Source: Papaver somniferum
Taxonomy: Eukaryota > Streptophyta > Magnoliopsida > Ranunculales > Papaveraceae
DNA length: 64,000 nt
Assembly (NCBI RefSeq): GCF_003573695.1
Contig: NC_039361.1
Span: 97,528,279 to 97,592,278 of the forward strand
Direction: 5' to 3'
A model generated the notes under the pieces. That model was not told where the DNA came from, searched no databases, and saw nothing but the letters and a program-made list of their open reading frames with translations. The translations under genes and the position numbers were made by a program. Below, piece by piece: positions 1 to 9,903 of this stretch. Position 1 is the stretch's first letter. Each line of letters starts with the position of its first letter.

Positions 1-1497
1 TGAAGTCTCTTCACAAGAATCGCACGTGGGAACTTGTTAAGTTTCCTAAGGGTCGAAAGAAGATTGGGTGCAAGTGGGTCTATACGGTAAAGGATGGAAT
101 TCCAGATTCTAAGGGTATCGTTAGTAGTGTACGATACAAAGCAAGGTTAGTGGCTAAGAGATATGCACAATGGGAAGGTGTGGATTATAATGAAGTTTTC
201 TCTCTGGTAGTTAAACACACATCTATCCGAGTCCTTTTAGCATTTGTGGCGCAGGTTGACTTAGAGCTCGAGCAATTAGATGTCAAGACAACGTTCTTGC
301 ATGGAAATTTGGAGGAAGACATTTTGCTTATGTCACAACCCATTGTTTATGAAGTTGCTGGTAAGGAAGATTATGTGTGTCGACTTGAGAAATCATTGTA
401 TGGTTTGAAGCAATCGCCAAGACAATGGTACAAGAGGTTTGATACGTTTATGTTGCAGCAAAAGTATACTCATAGTAAATACGATCAGTGTGTGTAATTT
501 AAGAAGTTTCCAGATGGAAGTTTTGTTTATCTTTTTCTCTATCTGGATGACAGGCTCATAGTGCAAAGAGCAAGTCAGAAATTGATGTTTTGAAGAAGCA
601 ATTGAGTTTAGAGTTTGAGATGAAGGATTTGGGTCCAGCTAAGAAGATTTTGGGTATGGAGATTACTCGAGATAGATCTAAGGGGAAGTTATGTCTTACT
701 CAGAAATCCTATCTTGAGAAGGTTCTTCTTTGCTTTGGAATGCATAACACCAAAGCTATTAGTGTTCCAATACCGCCTACAGTTAAGTTGTCAAATCAGT
801 TGTGTCCTACTACAACTGAGGAGAAGGAGTTTATGTCAAAGGTTCCCTATGCTAATGCGATAGGTTCTTTGATGTATGTTATGGTTTGTACTCGTCCGGA
901 TTTTTCACTAGCAGTTGGTTTAGTTAGTTGTTGTATGGCTAATCCTGGGAGAGCACATTGGTATGCGGTGAAGAGAATTTTGAGATATCTTCAAGGGACC
1001 TTGGATATTGGTTTAGTGTTTGAGAAGGAGAAGAATTTAAAAGTCTGTGGATTTGTTGATTCTGATTATGCAGGTGATAGGGATAAGTGTCGTTCTACTT
1101 CGAGGTATTGTTTTACATTGAGTGGAGGACCTATCAGTTGGAGGTCTATGTTACAACCAATCATAGCTTTGTCTACTACGGAGACAGAGTATATTGTTAT
1201 GACGGAGGCTGTTAAGAAAGCGTTATGGCTCCGTGGTTTAGTTAAAGACTTGGGGATTATACAACGGAGTGTTGTTGTGAACAAAGTGATATTCATTTAG
1301 CTAAGAACCAGGTTTATCATGCACGCACCAAGCATATTGATGTTCGTTATCATAAGGTTCGAGAAGTGGTTGATAACGGATTAGTAAAACTATTGAAGGT
1401 TGATATTGAAGATAATCCAGCAGACATGTTGACGAAAGTCGTTCCGAAGGTCCATTTTGAGAGGTGTCTCAGCTTGATCAATACTGCTCATTGTTAA
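1..1497 (+). pseudogene. Ty1/copia pol C-terminal part (reverse transcriptase and RNase H), broken
   Basis: This is the 3' part of a copia polyprotein that would copy element RNA into cDNA and remove the RNA strand; the 5' part lies outside the window. The frame is open from base 3. It shows copia reverse-transcriptase blocks: KARLVAKRYAQ near 140-170, QLDVKTTFLHGNLEE near 275-315 and SLYGLKQSPRQWYKRF near 395-440. A nonsense TAA at 495-497 falls where the family has a Tyr. The same frame continues to the catalytic block, here YLDD. A frameshift near 562 moves into the frame of 563-1281, which holds the copia RNase H (VDSDYAGDRDKCRSTS, then ISWRS and LSTTETEY). A second frameshift near 1281 leads to the conserved tail (HIDVRYHKVRE, DNPADMLTK), ending at TAA 1495-1497. 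One stop and two frameshifts make it non-functional. Confidence 0.93.
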
Positions 1498-1566
1498 GGC
1501 CCTAGGGGCATTAGAGGCTACGGTTAACTTATGAAGATCAAGTTCAGTTTGGTGGAAACATCGGCA

Positions 1567-1577
1567 AGGTGGAGAAT
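1567..1577 (+). other. Polypurine tract of the copia element
   Basis: AGGTGGAGAAT-like purine run directly before the TGTTA start of the 3' LTR; the usual priming site for plus-strand DNA synthesis. Confidence 0.75.
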
Positions 1578-1672
1578 TGTTATGTTATAGATGTTTTAGG
1601 AAGAGTCTAGAATCTTTTAAAGGTTTCCTTGTTTTCATAAGTTAGGGAGTTTCCTGATTTAGTTATGTTTGA

Positions 1673-1754
1673 GGTTTCCTAGTATAACTCATATACTTGG
1701 AACTCAAGTTTGTGGTTTCCTAGTATAACTCTTATACTTGGAACTCAAGTTTGT
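1673..1754 (+). repeat. 41-bp tandem duplication in the copia LTR U3
   Basis: Two adjacent 41-bp copies (1673-1713 and 1714-1754) start GGTTTCCTAGTATAACTC and differ at one base by eye. They lie just upstream of the TATA box, a usual place for LTR enhancer repeats. The enhancer role is inferred. Confidence 0.85.
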
Positions 1755-1758
1755 AACC

Positions 1759-1768
1759 TATATAAATA
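1759..1768 (+). promoter_or_regulatory. TATA box of the copia LTR
   Basis: TATATAAATA near the middle of the LTR, just downstream of the 41-bp repeats. Position and sequence fit the LTR promoter; a transcript start would be expected about 30 bases downstream. Confidence 0.7.
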
Positions 1769-2092
1769 GGTGCACAAGTCCTAAGGAAATACACACACAA
1801 AAGTTTAGAAAAGAATTCTCACAATTAGAGAATTTTAGGGTTTAGAATGTTTGTTCATAGAGAATTAGTTTGGTGTTTGTGAACAGCAACCTGCTGCTCA
1901 TAGTTGTAGTTTAATTCTCTGTAATTTGTTCTAATAAGAGTTGATCGTATCCGTTTGTGGACGTAGGAAAATTTCCGAACCACGTTAAATCTTTTGTCTT
2001 TCTTTGTTTCGTTTAATACATCTTATTTCTGTTTTCTTTAGTTCTACGTTGATCCAAAGAACTATTAGCGTCTTGTGAGGTTAATCCTAACA

Positions 2093-4177
2093 TATCTAAC
2101 TGTTACTTTGATGTGATTTTTAATTCATATGAACCCCAGAAACTCTAGTTTATCAGAAAATTAATTTCACCGTTAAATTCCGGATTCAATCCAAAAGAGT
2201 CACGTTTTCAAGGAACAAACGTAAAACAGAAATAAACATCAGTTTACTCCATGAATTTTACTGAACACAATTCAAATCCAACAATTATTATGATTATATT
2301 TTGTAAATCCCAACTGAGTATACTTTCATTCATAAATTTTATATAATTTTTAGTTTATCTTCAAGACTTTTTGACCACAGTCAAACGTATAATTGACCAG
2401 TACTGAAGAAAAGTAAAAGGACGATAGTTCTTATTACAAAAATCATATCAAATCACTCGTAACTTTAAATGAGGTTTGGTTTACCATTTTAAAAAGGAAA
2501 ACGAAAGATATTGAAGTTTACAGAAGACATCGAATCCTAAAATATGCTATAAAATAGTTTAAAAGCAGGAGAACTTCTATATAGTTGAATATATCAGAAA
2601 ACTTCTGAATTTGGTACAGTGAGAATCAATTATTTTAAAAATACCTATGGTAGAAAATTCTAAGTTTTTTATGATTACATTCCTAAAGAGTTTTACATAA
2701 GTTGAAAATAGAATGAAACGAAAACATGTTACAAAACAATTATCATTAACAGTCAAACTAACATGACTCAGAAATTATCATTGTCTAATCAAATAGAATT
2801 TTCTTAAATAAAACATTGTTCCATTGGTTATACATTAACTCAATAATCTCCAAAGTATTAATAATCAATAAATACTCAATAAATAATCTAAAAGAGTTTG
2901 ATGATATTTTATTACAATTTTTCAATCATAAATCCCATGCAAACTACTAATTAAAGCACCAAAACCGATTTCTATACTTTTCCGCCATTAGCTCCTTGTG
3001 GTGTCATAAAATCTGAAATTTTTTTGTCATGAAACGACGTGAATTGTGACACCCAGTAGGAAAAGATTCAACAAAATATTTTATGCAACCTTTTTCAATT
3101 CCTTTTTTAAACACATCTAGCATGATTAACAACACCGCAAACACATGGAAACACCACATCCATAAACGCCCCAGGGATCCCATGGGTTAGGAATCAAATA
3201 GGAGGCAAGCATCAACACCTAATGAGCCCCATGTTGTTCTTAGGGAGGAAACCTTCAACTTCCAAGGATATTTCGTACCCCGTCAAAAAGACAAGTCTTT
3301 TGAGAAGCAATCATCAATTCCCAATGACCGTAATTTATACATCACACAACTTCAACATCATCATGAAATCAATATAAATACAATACCATCAATCATATCA
3401 CCATAATAATTCAAACCAATAAATGAATTTAAATAGTTTTAACTCAAATAAAAACAAGATTTAATTAGTGTTGCGCATACCTCAAATCCCAAATCCAAAA
3501 ATATAACAAATAGTTTTATCATCGAAATAACACCTTTCAACAACAATCATTCACGGCTTGCACTCGAAGAAAAGGATGAAAAAGGGTTGCGGCTAGTTTA
3601 TTTTTTTTTTCCACTATAACCTAACGACCATGAAATTTCTTAACTAGACTAAGGAAACTTTGATATTTATGGTCATATTGATTAAAACCCTAAATAACTA
3701 TCCACTAATAACGTCATGACACTTGGTACTAAAAATACATTCCTAAACTAGTTCTGTTGGTAAATAAACTGGTCAAAGTTTTCTAAGTCAGCATTTACAT
3801 GCGTTGGAGTTAAACTACGAACAAATGCTACAACAAGATTCTCATGCATTAGTAGCCTATCCAATAATGACATGTGGCAAGAAGTGTTAAAATGAATTCT
3901 CTAATTCAGTCAACCTTGAACGTGAACGGATTTTCATTCATTTCCTTCATGTTATTAAGGGAACAATATTTAGTTTCTAGAGCCAATGCTGAATCGACAA
4001 GTGTAAGCATTTACTGTCAACATTTGGAATTAATGTAATTTATTTTTCCATAAATTATCAAAACCAGGAGGAGACATGTAAATATGAATTTACCAAAATA
4101 GCCCTCTAACTAAAATTACAAAATTACCCTTTTCTTTAAAAAAAACAAAAATACCCATAAAATTGGGACTAATATTA
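2093..4177. other. AT-rich stretch without recognisable genes; possible degraded LTR remnant
   Basis: No reading frame of note occurs here. The sequence is AT-rich with short homopolymers. Read on the minus strand, the part around 3040-3600 (a block containing GGGTGTCACAA, and a longer mixed-composition block at about 3160-3340) has the feel of a degraded gypsy LTR. I could not find LTR ends, a primer-binding site or a second copy in the window. It may equally be old intergenic DNA. Confidence 0.35.
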
Positions 4178-5820
4178 CATTAAGTATGCGTACCGGTATG
4201 CGTACTTAAGTGGGTTATTTTCTAAAAACAGTTTATTCATGAACTAAGACATTTATAAATTAAGGAATGCAATCTTTGCAAACCGTGGCTATAATGTTCA
4301 AGAATCGATTCGAGTGAATCAAAATTGTTTTTGCTTCGATTGTGTCTTGTATACTTCTATGAGATCTAAGCAAATGAACAACTCTCTAACTAGTTCTTTT
4401 GAGTCATTTGAACTAGTTACGGTAAAGATGAATAAGGTTGATATGAAAGTGCTCATATGGATAACCATTGGTTAATATTGATGAACCAACTAAGTGTACA
4501 CGTTTAGGTACGGTTACTCAAACCTAAATGAAGCTACATTTCATTAATTTGTGTATAACAAGCTAAGTTCGATCTAACGGTTGAAAGATATTAGCTTGAA
4601 TCTAATCAGGTTTTCATCTAACGGTGAATATTAAATGTTTTATTACCAAGGTAACTTAGATTGCAAACCCTGATTTGGAGACTATATAAAAGAGAACTTT
4701 AGCAACTGGGACCTAATCTGCACACATCCTGTGTGATACTAGTTGTGTAGGCTAGAGTCGATTCTCTTTTAACCTTAGGCTTCTATCGAAACCCTGTAGG
4801 TTAACGACTTAAAGACTTCATTGGGATTGTGAAGCCAGACCCAACTATTTTCTCTGTAGTTGCGTGATCTGATCTTGTTATTTCTATCGTATTTGAGTAC
4901 AATCGTAAAATTGGCTTGAGATTAATTTATCCGATGGGCAAGATAGAAAAGTAGACACAAACACCTTTGTCTCATCATTTGTGATTCCACAATATCTTGT
5001 TTCGCTAGTCGATTAAGATTATTGTGAGATGATTGATATTTCTAGGCTGTTATTCGGGAATATAAGTCTGGTATATCAATTGGTTCCTGTTCACCTTGAT
5101 TTATCAAAAGACGAAACAAAACTTGTATGTATTTCTGTGGGAGACAGATTTATCTATTCCTGTAGACTTTTTCTGTGTGAGACAGTTTTGTTTATTAAAG
5201 TCTTCCACTTTGGGTCGTAACAACTCTTAGTTGTGTGTGAGATAAGCTAAGGGAATCAAGTGCATAGTATCCTGCTGGGATCAGAGACGTAAGGAGCGCA
5301 ACTGTACCTTGGACCAGTGTGAGATTGATTGGGGTTCAACTACAGTCCAGACCGAAGTTAGTTTGTAGTAGGCTAGTGTCTATAGCGGCTTAATACATTG
5401 TGGTGTTCAATATGGACTAGGTCCCGAGGTTTTTTGCGCTTTCCTCGTTAACAAAACTTCTGGTGTCTGTGTAATTTATTTTCCTCATTATATTTTGTTA
5501 TATAATTGAAATATCACAGGTTGTGCGTTGAATCGATCAATTGGTAAATCCAACCTTTGGTTGTTGATTGAAATTGATTGCTCCTTGAAGATTAGTCTTT
5601 GGCACCGTTCAAGTTTATCTCTCTTATATTCAATCGGGCTCGGAAATTATTATGTGTTTGATTGCGGATTGAATTGAGAGATTGAGATATAACTCTTTGA
5701 TATATTTTCCTAAGATTGAGTCTGACTGTCTAGTTTATTCTGTTGAAAGTATATTGGAGTTAGTCCATACATATTGCTAAGCGAAATATAGGGTGAGGTT
5801 GTTAGACCCTCGGTTTTTCA
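4178..5820 (+). repeat. Sirevirus-type LTR, 5'-truncated
   Basis: From about 4178 the sequence matches the right two thirds of the Sirevirus LTRs elsewhere in the window (29905-33193, 35370-50845, 55175-56576). It keeps part of the palindromic GTATGCGTAC cluster (4187-4206), the TATA box TATATAAA at 4683-4690, the shared downstream block, and an end reading GGTTTTTCA at 5820. The first third, starting TGTTAGAGC, is missing. No primer-binding site or gag follows, so it is an orphan LTR fragment. Confidence 0.85.
4683..4690 (+). promoter_or_regulatory. TATA box of the truncated Sirevirus LTR
   Basis: TATATAAA in the context GGAGACTATATAAAAGAG, matching the aligned position in the other Sirevirus LTR copies (for example 32049-32056). 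Confidence 0.65.
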
Positions 5821-6089
5821 ACATCCTGAGCAATGTGTTGATGGTGGTTTTTAGTTCAGGGCTAAACTTGTAAAATTCTATCTACCTGACCCGGCATCAG
5901 ATGTAGTAGACATTGATATGTCGATATTCCGCAGGGAATTTGGAGAATACATCAAAATATGATGAGTTCCTACATCTCTCTTCATATTATATTAAAACTC
6001 AAGCTCCTAGATGAATTGTCCACTAGTATAGAGCCTAATGAGTGTATAAGCTCCTAGATACATCACTCACAGATGTCGGAGCCTGCTGA

Positions 6090-6347
6090 GTACTTATCTT
6101 GTGCTTATGTTCCCCGGCAGGACCTTTTAATATTGGTATGGCATGACGGATTTGTCTTCACTCGCAGTAGAGTAGCACGGACCTCCAAGTACCAAGGTTA
6201 AGACCCTTGCGCAAAATAGTACTTTTCTTGTACTTATGTTCCCCGGCAGAACCCTTAATATTGGTATGGCATGACGGATTTGTGTTCACTTGCAGCAGAG
6301 TAGCACGGACCTCCAAGTACCAAGGTTAATACCCTTGCACGAAATAC
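6090..6347 (+). repeat. 129-bp tandem duplication in the Tat element 1 LTR
   Basis: Two copies, period 129, marked by ATGTTCCCCGGCAG ending at 6120 and again at 6249, each followed by the same block about a TATTGGTATGGCATGACGG motif. The 3' LTR has the same duplication near 22500-22750, so it predates insertion. Confidence 0.8.
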
Positions 6348-6467
6348 TCAGTCAGAAAGCAAAGAATAAGCAGAGTCGCGGAGTAGGAGCAACAACGAGG
6401 AAAGCGTGTCCATGCAATAAGCTAGCCGGCCACGCCCCATGCTACCCAACCGACCTTTATTTATTTG

Positions 6468-6800
6468 TCGACCAATCAGGTCGCTTTAAACCTTCCACAC
6501 TCCCAATGAGTTGTGGCTGGGCCCATATTTGCCGGCTCTATTCCCCATCGACCAATCAGGTCGCTTTAAATCCGCCATATCGCACTGGAAGTGTGGACAC
6601 GCCCTAGCTCGCCGGCCCCACTTCCCATCGACCAATCAGGTCGCTTTAAATCCATCATAGCGCACTGGAAGTGTGGCCACGCCCTAGCTTGCTGGACCCA
6701 CTTCCCGTCGACCAATCAGGTCGCTCTAAACCCGCCACACTCACACAAATGTATCCACGCCCATGCTTGTCCGGCCCTCTTATATTAAACAATCAGGTTG
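6468..6800 (+). repeat. 80-bp repeats carrying ACCAATCAGG in the LTR U3
   Basis: ACCAATCAGG recurs at 6471, 6551, 6631 and 6711, exactly 80 bases apart, with a decayed fifth copy near 6789. Each copy continues GTCGCTTTAAA or a close variant. CCAAT is the core of the plant NF-Y binding site. The U3 position suggests an enhancer array, by inference only. The 3' LTR has three copies (near 22890, 22970 and 23050). Confidence 0.8.
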
Positions 6801-6887
6801 CTTAAAACTCGCCACAGTGTTGAAAAGGATGAAACAATGCCAGATGGTCGCAAAACCAATTAGCTTCCCAAAACGCACGCCAAACGC

Positions 6888-7082
6888 GCATGCCAGGCGC
6901 ACATGCCAATCGACATGCCAACATGCCAAGCAGCATGCCAAACTCGCCAAAGGCGCATGCCAAACATGCCAAGCAACATGCCAAACTCGCCAAACACGTA
7001 TGCCAGGCGCACATGCCAATCTGCATGCCTAACTTGCCAAACGCGCATGCCAGGTGCACATGCCAAACGGCATGCCATATAT
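6888..7082 (+). repeat. CATGCCA-rich short tandem array
   Basis: Irregular repeats built on CATGCCA, AAACTCGCCA and GGCGCACATGCC. They give overlapping open frames on both strands, which I do not regard as genes. A shorter version occurs in the 3' LTR at about 23140-23385. Related CATGCCA units form the larger arrays of Tat element 2. Confidence 0.8.
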
Positions 7083-7846
7083 GCTAATTAGGGTCTCGAC
7101 ATGCTAAACCCTAATTTAGACAAAGTTGCCAGGCGCCGACAGAAGGTAGCCATAACCAACGACTACCCTTCCTCATGAGATGCGATCTCATCCATCCAAA
7201 TTGGTTACCGTGCTAACAGGCTTGTGGAAACTTTTAGGCGACCATCCGCCTAAATCCAGCGTCCATGGCTATGCCATACGTCACTTGTACAACCGTGCCA
7301 CTGGCATGCACGATACATGCCAGCCATGCCGCAATGCCACTGGTGCGCGCTCAAAGCGTCACCATGCCATCATCAGGCGCCAACAGAAGGTAGATGTAAT
7401 CAACGGATACCCTTCCTCATGAGATGTAATCTCAGCCATCCAAGTTCTCCACCAAACTGGCAGACTGGTGGCAAGTTTCAGACGACCAGTCAAGACCAGC
7501 CTAACAACATCACATGCTATTTTCCTACGACAAGTCTCTTGATTTTGGATCGCCACACGTAGCAAAGTGCTACATGTTTTCCACATAAAACACTCGAGAC
7601 ATAAAACATGTCACAAACTAGGGGATACTCATCAGGGTATTGGTCTGGCGGTTTACAGCGTGCGGCGTGCAATACGCCCGTTGAAAATGTCATAAAGCGG
7701 GGCGGTTAGTAATGGAAAAGAGTAATGGCGTGAGCGGATCCACATCCCAAATTATGAAAACACAAATCCCGACGTTACACGTTACTCTTCCACCACTCAA
7801 TCGTTTCCACTTCCTATGAGACCAGGGTACGTTTTGTTGCGACTTG

Positions 7847-7854
7847 TATAAATA
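7847..7854 (+). promoter_or_regulatory. TATA box, Tat element 1 5' LTR
   Basis: TATAAATA in the context CTTGTATAAATAGGTCTC, about 380 bases before the LTR end. The same block is at 24156-24163 in the 3' LTR and, in diverged form, at 39845 and 49324 in Tat element 2. Confidence 0.75.
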
Positions 7855-8232
7855 GGTCTCGCCTATTTCCACCAAACGACAAGTTTTGGGCAGAAGAACA
7901 ATACAACATTCAGAAATCAACTGATAGCTTTTTCATTCATCTAGGCAGTTCAATTTTCTGATACAAGTCAGAAAACACTCACACTTCCAGAACGACGATT
8001 CTGGTCTCAACACTTTCCTCGCTTCCCTCCCTAAGACCAACCCTTTTCCTTCACTTTGTGACCGAAGCAAGTATGGAATGGCCATTTCTTGGTTTAGGCC
8101 AGATTTGTACAGATTGATATCTCGAATCAAAAGTACTCCCATGCAGTACATTGTTTAGCGTTTAGACTCGTTTCTCATTCACACACACGAATTTACCAAA
8201 ATCAGCAAAAACCGTTTTCACCCATAAACAAT

Positions 8233-8250
8233 TGGCGACCACAGTGGGAG
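8233..8250 (+). other. Primer-binding site of Tat element 1
   Basis: TGGCGACCACAGTGGGAG starts two bases after the LTR end. The TGGCGAC start followed by a GTGGGAG-like end resembles the tRNA-Arg-type site known for Tat/Ogre elements; the tRNA identity is inferred. Element 2 has TGGAGACCACAGTAGGAG at the same place. Confidence 0.7.
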
Positions 8251-8315
8251 ATTAATCTCTCGGTTATAATATCAACTTCCAATTCGAAATTTCATTCCTT
8301 AACTCGGATATCAAG

Positions 8316-8474
8316 ATGGTAGAAGCAAACGACGCAGGGTTCAACGTCTCAGTTGTCAGTTATTACACGATGAAGAATGACTGGGGACTTCTCGCAGTCA
8401 CAACGGCGTCTCCCACAAAACACAGACTTACGCCCGGAAGATCCATTTTGTTGGGACACCCTAAAAGCGAGTAA
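8316..8474 (+). CDS. 53-codon leader frame at the gag start position, remnant
   Basis: A frame starting at ATG 8316 gives a 52-residue peptide beginning MVEANDAGFN and ending at TAA 8472-8474. It sits 66 bases after the primer-binding site, in a leader that aligns with the one before the gag start of Tat element 2 (ATG 40298, beginning MVGFRAES). It is therefore where gag should begin, but no capsid or zinc-knuckle sequence follows. The last codons overlap a strong splice-donor match, GCGAGTAAGT (about 8467-8476), so the frame could be a first exon. No protein family is recognisable. Confidence 0.35.
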   Translation: MVEANDAGFNVSVVSYYTMKNDWGLLAVTTASPTKHRLTPGRSILLGHPKSE

Positions 8475-8828
8475 GTCTTGTTGGACGAAGTACATAATCT
8501 GCTACTTCAAGTTTTCACGTTGATAATAGCAACCGATAGCCATGTTATCCCTAAAATTTCATCCCATACTTTCTACCGTCATATAACATTCGCCGTTCCA
8601 TGACTCTCCTGGAATATTTGTGCTACTAGCAGTCATGATCAAAACGACATTATTCTAAAATTCATTCCAAAGAATAATCCAAAACCCTCATAGGTAACAA
8701 TTATCTATCAATCCAAAAATCAAAAATAAAAAAAAAAATCAAACCATAAACTAGGCGTTTCACTTGCCTCTCAAAAAAAAAAAAAAAAAAAAACCTAAGC
8801 AAAAAGAAGTTCAGAAGACAGAAGATAT
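8475..8828. other. Internal spacer of Tat element 1 with A-tracts
   Basis: No gene seen. AT-rich, with A-runs at about 8730-8740 and an uninterrupted 21-A run at 8773-8793, just beyond the 3' end of the antisense gene. Tat element 2 has an A-run in the same relative position (45294-45305). Confidence 0.6.
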
Positions 8829-9536
8829 TCAAGGAAAATCATTCAGCAATGGCTTGGTCTTCTTAGAGAAATCCTCCTTCGCGTTTTGGAGAGCCTCCTG
8901 TTTCAGCTTCAACTCCTGGGACAACTTCTCGACTTCTGCCTCCTGTTGATTGATCAAATCCGCGGAAGGTCCGTCAGCCTCTTCAGCCTGCAACCTTTGG
9001 AACTCAAAAAGACCTTCACGGAACCAGGAGACGTTGAACTCAAAGCCCACGCACACGTCCCGGTGAAACTTCCAGGTTGATATTACATCTTCGGAAACAG
9101 TATGGACAGTCACATTGCACATGTCATGAATCGAAGATAAAGATTCTTCCACGCGCTTGACCAACGCAAATCGTCTAGTGATCTTTTTGGATGTGGCAAT
9201 ATGTCCATACCTTTCCCATATCTTGGTATACAGCGCCTCATACTTAACTGGTACGTTGAAACCTCCAATCAGCACGTGACCTTCATGAGGAGTCAAAAAT
9301 GGAGGGTCAAAAGTGGCGTCTGTAATTGATTCCACGACCAGCAGGAGTTCCTTGGCGAAAATCACACCTGCATCCATGGGAGCGGTTCCTATCATCATGG
9401 ACACAACAACATCTTCACGACGATGAATTACCATCTCCAGATTACCAGTGGGTACGGTTTCCATGATTTGAGACATAGTTATATCTTCGTTGCCGTGAAT
9501 CTCCATCTCAGAATTATTTTCAGAAGCAGCCTCCTC

Positions 9537-9610
9537 CTGTAAACACCATCAATTGAATATTTTTTCGGTATAAATAAATATTCCAAGAGGAAAACGTGTG
9601 GGAGACTCAC
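9537..9610 (-). other. Intron in the antisense PMD gene (last intron)
   Basis: On the minus strand the donor is TCG|GTGAGTCTCC (exon ends at 9611) and the acceptor TTTACAG|GAGGAG (exon starts at 9536). Removing these 74 bases joins the acidic linker to the last exon in frame; reading through would change the sequence. Confidence 0.8.
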
Positions 9611-9817
9611 CGACTCATCTGTGGGACCACTGGGATTAGAAGAGGACTCGCTGCCCCGCTCTGAAGAACTTCCCCCATCACCATCAGACTCTGGGTTTTC
9701 TTCTCCTTCATCTTCCTCTTCACTGATGAGAGGCTCAGTATCGCCGGAATTTTCTTCAGAAGGAATCACCTTTTGGCCACTTGCAAGTCTGGTAAAGGCG
9801 TTTATCTTGTTGAGACC

Positions 9818-9903
9818 CTGAATCAAAAGGGAAGAGATGTTCAGTGGAAACAATTCAGAATATTCATGCAAGACGACCAAATCAGGAAGAAAATCATACA
9901 TAC
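9818..9903 (-). other. Intron in the antisense PMD gene (second last)
   Basis: Minus strand: donor CGA|GTATGTATG (exon ends at 9904), acceptor TTGATTCAG|GGTCTC (exon starts at 9817), 86 bases. Splicing keeps frame and joins a basic segment (KRKSSRPDVDSPQKKERR) to LNKINAFTRLASG. Confidence 0.75.

Larger units (their letters stand above)
1578..2092 (+). repeat. 3' LTR of the left copia element
   Basis: The 515-bp LTR begins TGTTA and ends TAACA, a perfect 5-bp terminal inverted repeat. It starts right after the polypurine tract that follows the pol stop. It holds a TATA box and a 41-bp tandem duplication. The partner 5' LTR is outside the window, so the target duplication (3' copy would be TATCT) cannot be verified. 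Confidence 0.85.
5836..8230 (+). repeat. 5' LTR of Tat element 1
   Basis: About 2.4 kb, from TGTTGATGGTGG to CCCATAAACA, followed at once by the primer-binding site. It contains a 129-bp tandem duplication, an 80-bp CCAAT-containing repeat, an ATGCCA-rich array and a TATA box near 7847. The small frames inside are repeat artefacts. Confidence 0.9.

Noticed and set aside
6780..7091. Cys/Ala/His-rich frames on both strands, and their twins at 23064-23397
   Set aside because: Products of the CATGCCA repeat array, present on both strands.
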